Shown one piece after another: positions 36,832 through 45,244 of a stretch of 64,000 nucleotides of DNA. The position numbers and the translations under genes were made by a program. The notes below the pieces were generated by a model that made no database searches, had not been told where the DNA came from, and saw only the letters and a program-made list of their open reading frames with translations. Source of the DNA: Spirochaeta africana DSM 8902 (GTDB lineage Bacteria > Spirochaetota > Spirochaetia > DSM-27196 > DSM-8902); NCBI RefSeq assembly GCF_000242595.2, contig NC_017098.1, positions 3,024,501-3,088,500 of the forward strand, in the 5' to 3' direction. The stretch's first letter is position 1. Each line of letters begins with the position of its first letter.

Positions 36832-37419
36832 TCAGGGATCCTCTGCTGCGGCTGCGGAATCGTCTGACGTGCCATTGTCTACAAAGGCCCCCTCGACCTG
36901 GCTGCGAAACTCCAGCGAACGATGCCGCATATCCGCCAGAAATCCGCTGCCGTAAATCGTGCTGCCATCGTCGCGGATTATCGACACCCGCTCACCGTCC
37001 CGACCCTGGAGTCGGCGGTTTTCGCTGTTCCATTCGAGGAATTCGGCATGAATACCGGCCTCTTCCTGGTGGCTGTACAGCTGGATCCCGCCGCTGAAGG
37101 TGATGTCCTCACTTTCCAGCTCAACCTCGGCCTGATCGGCCCGCCCCTCGGATGCCACCGCACCATCACGGTCAAACTCCCAGAAGTACACATCAATCAG
37201 TTCCTGACGGCGCTCACCCTGAAAGGTACGACTGTGTTCGGCATGCACCTGCAGCTGAATCCTGCCGGATCGCACCACCGTATGCTGCAATCGGCTCAGC
37301 TCGAGCTCGGGGCGGCCGTTGGCATCGCCGTCATCCAGCATATCGTATTCCAGTGAGCAGGCGCCCAGCACCAGCAGCATGGCTGCCGTGAACAACCAGG
37401 CATGGCGGATTTGTATCAT
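36832..37419 (-). CDS. lptC: LptC-like lipoprotein
   Basis: 195 residues. A lipobox (VLGAC, Cys21) marks it as a lipoprotein, unlike the transmembrane-anchored E. coli LptC. The body follows the LptC fold: LSRLQHTVVRSGRIQLQVHAEH, LIDVYFWEFDRDG and ADQAEVELESEDITFSGGI. It should link the LptBFG complex to LptA. The start overlaps the pyrG stop as ATGA, so pyrG is the first gene of the operon. Confidence 0.82.
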   Translation of the reverse strand: MIQIRHAWLFTAAMLLVLGACSLEYDMLDDGDANGRPELELSRLQHTVVRSGRIQLQVHAEHSRTFQGERRQELIDVYFWEFDRDGAVASEGRADQAEVELESEDITFSGGIQLYSHQEEAGIHAEFLEWNSENRRLQGRDGERVSIIRDDGSTIYGSGFLADMRHRSLEFRSQVEGAFVDNGTSDDSAAAAEDP

Positions 37420-39062
37420 GCGCCCTCATCCGGTTTGGGAGCGCCCTCACTCCCCGGCTTGAACGGCTTGGCTGCTACCGCCGCCGCAATAAACCCGGCG
37501 AACAGGGGGTGCGGCCGTGTAGGCTGCGATTTGAACTCGGGATGAAACTGCACCCCGACACCCCAGCTGTGCTGCGGCCACTGCACCGATTCGACCAGTT
37601 TGGTGTCGGTGGTTGTGGCGCCAACGATCAGCCCCGCCTCAGCCAGCTGATCCCGATACCGGTTGTTTACCTCGTACCGATGCCGGTGGCGTTCCGAGAT
37701 CACCTCCGCGCCGTAGGCCTGTCGTATCAGGGTGCCATCGTTCAGCAGGCTGTCATTGCTGCCCAGCCGCATGGTACCACCATAGTTCTGAATATCCACC
37801 TGATCCTCGAGCAGACTGATCACCGGATAGGCACAGTCGGGCGCAAACTCGCTCGAGTCGGCATCAGGCAGCCCCAGTACGTTGCGGGCGTACTCGATCA
37901 CCATGATCTGCATCCCCAGGCAGATACCGAAATACGGTATCCCGTGGGTACGGGCGAACTCCGCAGTCTGGATCATACCCAGCACCCCGCGTCCGCCGAA
38001 TCCTCCCGGCACCAGTATTCCGGAGATTCCGGCGAAGACCTTCCCCAGGTCTGCCTCCTTCTCCAGTTTTTCGGAATCCAGCTTTACCAGCTCAACCTGG
38101 GTCGAGTTCGCGATCCCGCCGTGATACAGGGCCTCATCCACCGATTTGTACGAATCCTGCAGATCGATATATTTGCCGACCACCGCGATCCGGATCTTCT
38201 TCTTTGCCGAGGTAAGGGTGTGCACCATCTTTTCCCAGGGGGCAATCGCTGCTGGCCCGCACGACAGCCCAAGCCGATCGATTATCAGCTGGTCGGCACC
38301 CTGCTCATGAAAGGCCAGGGGCACCTGATAGATAGTCGGCACATCATAGGCACTGATAACCGCATCGGGATCCACATTGGTAAAGAGCGCAATCTTGCGT
38401 CGCATGTCCTCGTCCAGCACATGCGGGGCACGGCACAACAGTACATCCGGCTGAATACCGATCGCCCGCATCTCCTTGACCGAGTGCTGAGTAGGTTTGG
38501 TCTTGAGCTCATCCCCGGGCAATACCGGTACAAGGGTTACATGCACCGAAATCACATTGGCGTGTCCCAGTTCATGCACCATCTGCCGGGCAGCCTCGAT
38601 GAACGGATAGGACTCGATATCCCCGACAGTTCCCCCAATCTCGACGATGGTTACATCAACATCCTGACCCTCACCAACGGCGTAGATACGATGCTTGATG
38701 CGATCGGTGATATGAGGGATTACCTGCACGGTTCGCCCGAGATAGCGACCCTCACGTTCGCGCTGAATGACTTCCTGATAGATCTGTCCGGTGGTAATGG
38801 AGTTGGATCGCGATAACGGCGAACTGGTGAAGCGGGCATAGTTTCCCAGATCCAGGTCGGTTTCGGCCCCGTCATCGGTAACATATACCTCGCCATGCTG
38901 ATACGGACTCATGGTCCCGGCATCAACATTGATGTACGGATCGATCTTGATCAGCTGGACAGTCAGTCCGCGACTTTCCAGCAGACTGCCCAGAGCTGAT
39001 GCCGAAATACCTTTTCCCAGAGAGGAGCATACACCCCCGGTCACGATTATATACTTCTTCAT
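37416..39062 (-). CDS. pyrG: CTP synthase
   Basis: 548 residues. The synthetase domain starts KKYIIVTGGVCSSLGKGISASALG with its P-loop, followed by SPYQHGEVYVTDDGAETDLDLG. The class I glutamine amidotransferase domain is at ~295-535 with LVPGGFGGRG, nucleophile Cys in GICLGMQ and VQFHPEF. It converts UTP to CTP. It heads the long minus-strand operon from a promoter predicted to give a leaderless mRNA. Confidence 0.97.
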   Translation of the reverse strand: MKKYIIVTGGVCSSLGKGISASALGSLLESRGLTVQLIKIDPYINVDAGTMSPYQHGEVYVTDDGAETDLDLGNYARFTSSPLSRSNSITTGQIYQEVIQREREGRYLGRTVQVIPHITDRIKHRIYAVGEGQDVDVTIVEIGGTVGDIESYPFIEAARQMVHELGHANVISVHVTLVPVLPGDELKTKPTQHSVKEMRAIGIQPDVLLCRAPHVLDEDMRRKIALFTNVDPDAVISAYDVPTIYQVPLAFHEQGADQLIIDRLGLSCGPAAIAPWEKMVHTLTSAKKKIRIAVVGKYIDLQDSYKSVDEALYHGGIANSTQVELVKLDSEKLEKEADLGKVFAGISGILVPGGFGGRGVLGMIQTAEFARTHGIPYFGICLGMQIMVIEYARNVLGLPDADSSEFAPDCAYPVISLLEDQVDIQNYGGTMRLGSNDSLLNDGTLIRQAYGAEVISERHRHRYEVNNRYRDQLAEAGLIVGATTTDTKLVESVQWPQHSWGVGVQFHPEFKSQPTRPHPLFAGFIAAAVAAKPFKPGSEGAPKPDEGA

Positions 39063-39070
39063 GGAGTTTC

Positions 39071-39099
39071 ATTATTGCGACGCTGTGGCTGTCTGTCAA
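39071..39099 (-). promoter_or_regulatory. Promoter of the pyrG-lpt-rpoN operon, predicted leaderless
   Basis: On the minus strand a perfect TTGACA (39099-39094), a 17-nt spacer and AATAAT (39076-39071), then 8 nt to the pyrG ATG. No Shine-Dalgarno. The -35 overlaps the stop of the gene upstream. Confidence 0.75.
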
Positions 39100-39632
39100 C
39101 GAGCCTGCCCGGCGCTGTGCCAGGAGGACAGAGCCGGAAACGGGATAACGTTGGCGGTCGCGGCTACCGGACCTCCGGTCGCCGACCCTCCCGCAGCGGC
39201 ATCCCCGGACACCTCACCCCCGAACGAGCCAGGCACACTGCCAAAGCCCCGCAGCCCGGCCTCGGTTACCAGCAACGGGATCTGCCCTGCTATCGAGAGG
39301 GCGACCCCGTCACCCGGATCCAGGGTCAGCAGATGCGGGCCATCCTCGGCATGATACTCCAGACAAGCAGCCAGACTCCCCTGAACATCATCCAGACACA
39401 CATCCGCAGGTTCGGTGGCATGCAGATCCAGCAGCGCCCCGATTACCCCGTACAGGCTCGACACCTCGGGGCCGTCCTGCTGCAGACAGGCAGCGATCAG
39501 GGCATTGGCCTTGGTAATCTCCATCGGCAGCAGAATCCGCCGGGAATGCCCCTCTACCCCCAGTACGAACAGCGGCTGGGCCTGGGCATGCTCAAGTATC
39601 ATGCTGTGCGGATAGCAGTAATATCTTCCCAT
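39096..39632 (-). CDS. Bifunctional nuclease (DUF151)-like protein
   Basis: 178 residues from the ATG at 39632, supported by a -10 ending 8 nt upstream; the frame extends to a TTG at 39674 that lies upstream of the predicted transcript start. The core resembles the DUF151/BFN fold (LFVLGVEGHSRRILLPMEITKANALIAA, DVQGSLAACLEYH, GDGVALSIAGQIPLLV). The tail is a Gly/Ala/Ser low-complexity extension. Nuclease activity is known for plant BFN proteins; in this lineage the function is open. Confidence 0.65.
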   Translation of the reverse strand: MGRYYCYPHSMILEHAQAQPLFVLGVEGHSRRILLPMEITKANALIAACLQQDGPEVSSLYGVIGALLDLHATEPADVCLDDVQGSLAACLEYHAEDGPHLLTLDPGDGVALSIAGQIPLLVTEAGLRGFGSVPGSFGGEVSGDAAAGGSATGGPVAATANVIPFPALSSWHSAGQAR

Positions 39633-39640
39633 ACCTTTCG

Positions 39641-39669
39641 AATATAGCGCAGCATTTCTCGATTGACAG
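39641..39669 (-). promoter_or_regulatory. Promoter of the DUF151-like gene
   Basis: On the minus strand CTGTCA (39669-39664), a 17-nt spacer and TATATT (39646-39641), then 8 nt to the ATG. The -35 shares five base pairs with the -35 of the divergent cheR promoter. Confidence 0.6.
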
Positions 39670-39692
39670 GGCAATCACAAAATACCTATGAT
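39663..39692 (+). promoter_or_regulatory. Promoter of cheR-cheB, predicted leaderless
   Basis: A perfect TTGACA (39663-39668), an 18-nt spacer and TATGAT (39687-39692), then 8 nt to the ATG at 39701. No Shine-Dalgarno. Confidence 0.75.
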
Positions 39693-39700
39693 TGTAAGTA

Positions 39701-40516
39701 ATGTCGGATTTTTTACACGATAACGATTTCGAGCGCTTTCGCAACCTCATCTACGATGAAAGCGGCATACATTTCTCCACCACCAATCGGTCTATTCTGG
39801 AGAGCAGGCTCAAGGAGCGCCTGAAGCGTTCCGGGCTCGACAGCATTGACGACTACTTCCAGCTGATCCGACGCAACGAGGAAGAACTCAAGATACTGCT
39901 TGATTCGGTAACCACCAATCTGACCAGATTCTTCCGCAACACCGCTCATTTTCAGACCTTTGAACATTTTGTGATTCCCGATCTGCTTGAGTACAAGCGT
40001 GCTCGCGGGGACCGCAAACTCCGCATCTGGAGTGCCGGCTGCTCCACCGGGGAGGAACCCTACACCATCGCCATGATCCTGCGGGAAATTCTGCCCGCAG
40101 ATTTCTCCTTCGAGATCGTTGCCTCCGACATCAGCCTGAAATCTGTCATGATCGGCAAGGAAGGCTACTACTCCGATAACCGCATGAACGGTGTGCCCCC
40201 GGGTTATCTGGCCAAGTACTTTACCCGCATGGAAGGCGGGTATCAGGTCTCCGATGAGATCAAGCAGCACATAAGGTTTGACTATCACAACCTGAAGAAT
40301 GACAGTGGGCTGCGCAATCTGGACATCGTGTTCTGCCGCAACGTCCTGATCTATTTTGATGAAGCAGCACAAAAGGCGGTGGTCAACCGCTTCTGGGACA
40401 CCCTGGCTGGCTACGCCTATCTCTACATCGGCCACTCGGAGTCCCTGTTCGGCATGGGTACCAGTTTCGAGTTTGTAAAAACCGACTGGGCCTGCGTATA
40501 CCGCAAGAAGGTCTGA
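39701..40516 (+). CDS. cheR: Chemotaxis protein methyltransferase
   Basis: 271 residues. An N-terminal helical domain at ~1-85 is followed by the SAM-dependent domain with GCSTGEEPYTIAM (~111-123), a central NRMNGVPPGYLAKYF and FCRNVLIYFD (~210-219). It methylates glutamates of chemoreceptors using SAM. cheB follows 25 nt downstream, giving the antagonistic adaptation pair in one operon. No receptor or cheA gene is in the window. Confidence 0.95.
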   Translation: MSDFLHDNDFERFRNLIYDESGIHFSTTNRSILESRLKERLKRSGLDSIDDYFQLIRRNEEELKILLDSVTTNLTRFFRNTAHFQTFEHFVIPDLLEYKRARGDRKLRIWSAGCSTGEEPYTIAMILREILPADFSFEIVASDISLKSVMIGKEGYYSDNRMNGVPPGYLAKYFTRMEGGYQVSDEIKQHIRFDYHNLKNDSGLRNLDIVFCRNVLIYFDEAAQKAVVNRFWDTLAGYAYLYIGHSESLFGMGTSFEFVKTDWACVYRKKV

Positions 40517-40541
40517 TGCAGTTACAAGGAGTACCAGCCTG

Positions 40542-41825
40542 ATGGACACCATTTCCGTACTGGTTGTTGACGACTCTGCCCTGATGCGGAATCTGATCAC
40601 CCGAATGATAGAACAGTCGCCGGACATGAAGGTCGTCGGCAAAGCCATGAACGGGGATTTCGCCCTGCAGAAGATTCCGATCCTGAAGCCGGACATCATT
40701 ATCCTGGACCTCGAGATGCCAAAGATGAACGGGCTCGAGTTCCTCGAAGCCCGACGCAAACAAGGAATCGATGTACCGGTAATAATTTTGTCTTCCATCG
40801 CTCGTAAGGGGGCCAAGGTTACCATGGACGCACTGGCCATGGGTGCCGCCGATTTTGTTACCAAACCTTCCGGCTCAATCTCGACCGATATTCATGTAGT
40901 AGCCGACCAGGTACAGGCCCTCATCCGGGCTTATGGCGGGAAGTACGCCCGCTCGATCGGCAAAACCATTCCCGACCCCCCGGTCGGGAATGCGGAAACC
41001 CAGGCCGGCTACCGGGAAGCCCCGCCAGCCGAACACATCTCCACGGAAAAACCAGCGCCCCCCCGCACCCCGGCAGCAGACAGCCCCGCCGCACCTCCCC
41101 CGCGGCAGCTTAACCGCGCAGTGGAAGCCCCGCGCGGGCTTGAACCGCTGCAACCCGGTACGCTGCCCAAACAGATCGACCTGATTGTAATCGGTATCTC
41201 GACCGGGGGACCGAACGCCCTGCGCAAGATGTTTGCCGCCATCAGTCGTGATCTGCCGGTGCCGATCGTGGTTGTGCAGCATATGCCGGCCGGGTTCACC
41301 TATGAGTTTGCCAAAAGTCTGGATCGCATCTGTCCGCTGGTGGTAAAAGAGGCCGAGGATGGCGAGGATCTGAAGCCCGGCCACATATACATCGCCCCCG
41401 GCGACACCCATGTGCAGGTGCATGCACCCGGCAGCCCGGGCGGCTCCGGCGCTTCGGGAGCTTCCGATGATGACCCCGGTGCTACTGGCAGCTCCCGCAG
41501 CATGGGGACCATCCGCCTGAACCGTGAAGCCCCGGAAAACGGCCACCGCCCCTCTGCTGACGTCCTGTTCCGATCCGCTGCCAAACAGTTTGGCAACCGC
41601 TGCCTCGCGGTAATCATGACCGGCATGGGCCGGGACGGCGCCCGGGAAATCGGCACCCTGTACGCCAACGGTGCAGCTACCATCGGACAGGATCCCGGCT
41701 CCTGCGTGGTATACGGCATGCCCAAGGTCGCCTACGACGCCGGGTATCTGTATCAGCAGGTACCGCTTTCTCATATGGCCGACACCATCGCTGCTATTAC
41801 CGCCGACCCGCAGTCGCTGGCCTGA
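40542..41825 (+). CDS. cheB: Chemotaxis response regulator protein-glutamate methylesterase
   Basis: 427 residues, longer than the usual ~350. The receiver domain at 1-~125 has phosphoacceptor Asp in IILDLEMPKMNG. A Pro/Ala-rich linker spans ~130-205. The catalytic domain has Ser in GISTGGPNALRKM, His in QHMPAGFT and Asp in MTGMGRDGA. A Gly/Ser/Asp-rich insert sits inside the catalytic domain at ~300-325. It demethylates and deamidates receptors. AAGGAG precedes the ATG. Confidence 0.95.
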   Translation: MDTISVLVVDDSALMRNLITRMIEQSPDMKVVGKAMNGDFALQKIPILKPDIIILDLEMPKMNGLEFLEARRKQGIDVPVIILSSIARKGAKVTMDALAMGAADFVTKPSGSISTDIHVVADQVQALIRAYGGKYARSIGKTIPDPPVGNAETQAGYREAPPAEHISTEKPAPPRTPAADSPAAPPPRQLNRAVEAPRGLEPLQPGTLPKQIDLIVIGISTGGPNALRKMFAAISRDLPVPIVVVQHMPAGFTYEFAKSLDRICPLVVKEAEDGEDLKPGHIYIAPGDTHVQVHAPGSPGGSGASGASDDDPGATGSSRSMGTIRLNREAPENGHRPSADVLFRSAAKQFGNRCLAVIMTGMGRDGAREIGTLYANGAATIGQDPGSCVVYGMPKVAYDAGYLYQQVPLSHMADTIAAITADPQSLA

Positions 41826-41848
41826 GCTGGCGCAAGCTGTTGCCTCGG

Positions 41849-42682
41849 CTACTCCGCCGCTTTCTCCGGCTGCTGCGCCGGCACATCCACCGAAATCCGC
41901 CGTATCGACTCGGCCCGTCCGTCCGGGGCCAGCTGCAGAAACACCCCCTGCAGCTTGACATCCCCCCAGGCATCCTCGGACTTGAGGTGCAGCCCGTGGG
42001 TGAACTGCCGGATCTCCGGCTCCGGCTTGAAGCCGGCCACCGAGGTATGGCTCCCGGTCCGCCCGATATCGGTGATCACCGCCGCCCCGCGCGGCAGCAC
42101 CCGCTCATCGGCCGTCTGCACCCGGGTCCCGGTACCGATCACCGCGCTCACCATCCCGTCAGCATGCCAGAACATGGTATTTTTCTCGGCAGTAGTTGTT
42201 GCATGAAACTCGACACAGATCATCGGGGTCTCGGACTTGATCTTGTCCACCAGCACCGGCAGGTAGGTAAACGGGTTGTTGCCGTGCATCCGGGAAAACC
42301 CGGACTGCCCCAGAAACGAGATGATCGCCACCTTCTGCCCGCCCGTCGATCCGCTGCCCTCATCGCCGACCGACTTGATGATCCAACCCCGACCCGGGCT
42401 CTCCGGCGGCAGGTTGGCCGGTCGCAGAATGAACCGCGCCCCGTTGATGTGCTGAACCATATCCTTTTTGAAGTACGCCTGATCGCCCAGGGTCACCACA
42501 TCCACCCCCAGCTTGCGCAGATACATCGAATGGTTCTTGCCCAGCCCATAGCCGTTGGTCGCTCCATCGGCATTGGCCACCACCAGATCCGGCTCCAGCT
42601 CCTTGCGCAGCTGCGGCAGCGCCGTCTTGAGGGCATACATCCCGGCCTTGCTTACTATCTCGCTAATCCACAAAATCTTCAC
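41849..42682 (-). CDS. YmdB-family (TIGR00282) metallophosphoesterase homologue with most metal ligands lost
   Basis: 277 residues from a GTG at 42682, 7 nt after a TACACT -10; a TTG two codons upstream is the alternative. The fold is clear from ILWISEIVSKAG, LLRPANLP-like ILRPANLPPESPGRGW, EFHATTTAEK, VQTADERVLPRGAAVITDIG and the terminal strands. Compared with the YmdB pattern, the GDIVG Asp, the NGEN Glu, the GNH Asn-His and both His of GTHTHVQTADE are replaced (SEIVS, NADG, GDQ, GTGTRVQTADE). Phosphodiesterase activity is therefore doubtful. It converges on cheB. Confidence 0.82.
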   Translation of the reverse strand: MKILWISEIVSKAGMYALKTALPQLRKELEPDLVVANADGATNGYGLGKNHSMYLRKLGVDVVTLGDQAYFKKDMVQHINGARFILRPANLPPESPGRGWIIKSVGDEGSGSTGGQKVAIISFLGQSGFSRMHGNNPFTYLPVLVDKIKSETPMICVEFHATTTAEKNTMFWHADGMVSAVIGTGTRVQTADERVLPRGAAVITDIGRTGSHTSVAGFKPEPEIRQFTHGLHLKSEDAWGDVKLQGVFLQLAPDGRAESIRRISVDVPAQQPEKAAE

Positions 42683-42888
42683 GCGCAACAGTGTACCAGA
42701 GAATCAAACGGAAGTATATTAGACCCAGGTTCGCCGAACAGGGAACCGGCGGCTGCCCGTTGGGAGCCGCACGACGCCAGCCAGTGCAGCCGTGACAGCC
42801 AGCCCGACCTGGTCTGCCACCGCAGTCCGCCGCTGCGTCACACATCCGGCCGCCGCACATGCGGGGCCCAAACACAGGAGGTGCTGCC

Positions 42889-43428
42889 ATGAAACAGCAC
42901 GACTTTATCGACCTGGGCAAACTGATGGACGACATCTTTGCCGCCGCTGAGGATTTTACCTCGGTATTCACCGACAGCATGTCGTGGGGATCCAACCGCC
43001 GCGACTTCTACCCCAACTACGCCTATCCCCCGACCAACGTCTACATCACCGAGGACAAACACCTCGTGTTCGAGTTTGCCCTGGCCGGATTCCGGGAACA
43101 GGACATCAGCCTCGAGTTCAAGGGCGAACACATGATCTTCTCGGCGTCCCTGCCCGACGACCTGCACCGACCCGAGAACGCCAGGTTCTTCAAACAGCGC
43201 CTCAAGATGAAACCCATCGAAGCCCAGAAATACTACGTCCCCCGCGACAAGTTCGACCGCGACCAGGTATCCGCCATACTGAAAAACGGCATCCTGCGCG
43301 TCACCGTCCCCCCGCGGGATGAACCCGAAACCCAGGACGGCGTCAAGATCAAGATCGTCCGGGACGCCGGCTCCGCCAGTGTATCCACCAAGGGCAGCAC
43401 CAAAAAAGGTGAACCCGCCCAGGAATAA
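42889..43428 (+). CDS. Small heat shock protein (Hsp20/alpha-crystallin family)
   Basis: 179 residues from the ATG at 42889, with AGGAGG 6 nt upstream; an in-frame ATG at 42859 has none. The alpha-crystallin domain spans ~45-150 (PPTNVYITEDKHLVFEFALAGF, DISLEFKGEHMIFSA, ILKNGILRVTVPPRDE) between an N-terminal arm and a charged tail. It is an ATP-independent chaperone that holds unfolding proteins. No CIRCE or other heat-shock operator is visible in the 206 nt upstream. Confidence 0.9.
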   Translation: MKQHDFIDLGKLMDDIFAAAEDFTSVFTDSMSWGSNRRDFYPNYAYPPTNVYITEDKHLVFEFALAGFREQDISLEFKGEHMIFSASLPDDLHRPENARFFKQRLKMKPIEAQKYYVPRDKFDRDQVSAILKNGILRVTVPPRDEPETQDGVKIKIVRDAGSASVSTKGSTKKGEPAQE

Positions 43429-43601
43429 CCCGGAACCGGAATCTTTTTCAGATTGAGTCAGAGCGGGGCGGGACGCGGCCGTGGCCATGAGCCCGCCCCC
43501 ACTGCCCAGGCTGCCCGGACCGCAGCGTACCGGCAGTGCTGCCGCCCCGCCGGGCACAACCGCGTCCCGCCCCGTGCCGCAGACTGCCGGTGCGCCCGGT
43601 T

Positions 43602-43623
43602 CCCCGGCCAGTACAGGCCGGGG
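43602..43623. repeat. Inverted repeat between hsp20 and the MATE gene
   Basis: A perfect 8-bp GC-only stem (CCCCGGCC / GGCCGGGG) with loop AGTACA lies 16 nt beyond the stop of the minus-strand MATE gene, without a T-tract. It could act as a terminator or mRNA 3' end. The rest of 43429-43639 is very GC-rich with no gene I can support. Confidence 0.5.
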
Positions 43624-43639
43624 TCAGGCCGGGCAGCAC

Positions 43640-45109
43640 CTAAATCTCCGGGATCTCCAGCGGAACCGCCCGCCAGGCATCCTCGTAGGGATCGGAGGGC
43701 AGCCCGTCGCGCGAGGGATACTCCAGCAGCCGGATCGACTCCCAGCGTCCGGTCCGGTAGCGCAGGATCATCCCGACCCCGATCACGATCAGGCTGCCGA
43801 TAAACAGCCCCCACATAACCAGCGGATCCAGCCGCAGCCACACGATCCCGACCACTGCCAGCACCGCCATCAGCCAGTGCAGGCTGGAGTTGATCACCAT
43901 CACCGCCCGGGTATCTCCGGCCCCGCGCAGCGAACCGGCAAACACCAGCTGCGTGGCATCGGCCATGGTGTACAGCGCCGCCATCCGCAGCATAATCCGG
44001 GCCAGGGCCTCGACCTCGCGCGAGAAGGCGTCGCTGCCGGGGGCGAACAGGGCCGTCAGCCAGGGTGCCCCGAACACGAACACCAGCCCCATCAGAATGG
44101 CGTAGCCCAGGGTCATCCGCAGCGCCAGGCGGGTAACCTTGCGCGCCCCCTCCGGGCGACCGGCCCCCTGCTCCTGCCCCACCAGGGCCGAAACCGCCAC
44201 CCCCATACCCACCATCGGAATGAACGACACGATGTCGAAGCTGAACACGATCGTGATCGCTGCCGCCACCAGCTCGCTGTAGGCATGCATCAGCTGCAGA
44301 AACAGATTAAAGGCGAAGACATTCAGAAACATCTCGAACCCCACCGGGAACCCGAAACGCAGCAGACGCCCGAACAGATCGCGCCGGAAGCGCAGCAGAC
44401 CCGACAGCCCCTCTTCCCGACGCACCGTCCGCACCTCCGGGCGGCGCAGAAACGCGACAATCAGCACCCCGGCAGCGGTCGCACTGCCGCCGATGGTTCC
44501 CAGCGCCGCTCCGACAATCCCCAGTTCGGGAAACGGACCGACACCGAAGATCAGCAGCCAGTTCAGCGGGACATTGATCACCATCCCGGTCGCATTGGCA
44601 GCCAGCACCAGCCGGGTATGGCCAATCCCGGTAAAGTACCCGGCAAACACCGAACGCAGCAGCACAAAGATGCTGCCGCTCATCAACAGCCCGAAGTACG
44701 GGGTCTCCAGGGCAACCTGCGCCGGGCTGTGCCCGATCACCCGGAACAGCGGAGATATCAGCGGAATCAGCAGCAGGATGATCGGGTAGGCTCCCAGCGC
44801 CAGATACAGCCCCTGGGAAGCGGCATGCACCCCGTCCTCGCGCCGTCCCGAGCCGTAGCAATGGGCTACCAGGGTGTTCATGTAGCCGGCCATGCCGATA
44901 AACACCGCCCCGAACACGAAGCTGGCCAGCCCCCCGGACATCCCGGCGGCCAGATGCACCAGGCTGACCCGTGACAGGAACAGCCGGTCGGCAAACATCA
45001 TAACGGTTTCGGTGGCCTGTGAAAGTATGATCGGCACCGCCATCGCCAGCAAGCGGCGCGTGCTTACCGGCGGCAGCGGCTTCTGCCGCAGATCGGTTCT
45101 GGACTGCAT
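43640..45109 (-). CDS. MATE-family multidrug/Na+ efflux transporter
   Basis: 489 residues with about twelve hydrophobic helices in two halves, as in MATE exporters. Family-like stretches include MAVPIILSQATETVMMFADRLFLSRVS (helix 1), FAGYFTGIGHTRLVLAANATGMVINVPLNWLLIFG and GMGVAVSALVGQEQGAGRPEGA (helix 8 region). It is an inner-membrane cation-coupled antiporter; the substrate cannot be told from sequence. GGGAG is 6 nt before the ATG. It is divergent from the sensor kinase gene. Confidence 0.92.
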   Translation of the reverse strand: MQSRTDLRQKPLPPVSTRRLLAMAVPIILSQATETVMMFADRLFLSRVSLVHLAAGMSGGLASFVFGAVFIGMAGYMNTLVAHCYGSGRREDGVHAASQGLYLALGAYPIILLLIPLISPLFRVIGHSPAQVALETPYFGLLMSGSIFVLLRSVFAGYFTGIGHTRLVLAANATGMVINVPLNWLLIFGVGPFPELGIVGAALGTIGGSATAAGVLIVAFLRRPEVRTVRREEGLSGLLRFRRDLFGRLLRFGFPVGFEMFLNVFAFNLFLQLMHAYSELVAAAITIVFSFDIVSFIPMVGMGVAVSALVGQEQGAGRPEGARKVTRLALRMTLGYAILMGLVFVFGAPWLTALFAPGSDAFSREVEALARIMLRMAALYTMADATQLVFAGSLRGAGDTRAVMVINSSLHWLMAVLAVVGIVWLRLDPLVMWGLFIGSLIVIGVGMILRYRTGRWESIRLLEYPSRDGLPSDPYEDAWRAVPLEIPEI

Positions 45110-45209
45110 CGGTTACTCCCTGCTGCATCTTACCCAAAGCCGCATTCCGGGGGAACCTCCTGCTGCTGACACCTGCCGGCAGGCACTCCCCGCAGCTGCC
45201 AGCTGCAAC

Positions 45210-45238
45210 TTGCACCTCTCCTCAGGCCGCATCATACT
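45210..45238 (+). promoter_or_regulatory. Promoter of the HisKA_2 sensor kinase gene, predicted leaderless
   Basis: TTGCAC (45210-45215), a 17-nt spacer and CATACT (45233-45238), then 6 nt to the ATG at 45245. No Shine-Dalgarno. Confidence 0.7.
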
Positions 45239-45244
45239 AAGGGA

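Noticed and set aside
36831-36875. Upstream start for lptA overlapping lptC by 44 nt
   Set aside because: The ATG at 36830 has a correctly spaced GAGG and begins one base after the lptC stop, ahead of the signal peptide.
37509-38816. A 435-codon plus-strand open frame opposite pyrG
   Set aside because: Antisense shadow of a highly conserved CTP synthase; no motif or ribosome site.
42683-42888. CIRCE or RNA thermometer upstream of hsp20
   Set aside because: No TTAGCACTC-N9-GAGTGCTAA and no U-rich or anti-Shine-Dalgarno stem pairing convincingly with AGGAGG.
42838-43557. A 239-codon minus-strand open frame opposite hsp20
   Set aside because: Covers the alpha-crystallin gene, which has AGGAGG and conserved motifs; the antisense product has no recognisable fold.
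43481-44974. A 497-codon plus-strand open frame opposite the MATE gene
   Set aside because: Its product is His/Pro/Gln/Arg-rich with no fold, and the minus-strand frame encodes a clear 12-helix MATE transporter with a ribosome site.
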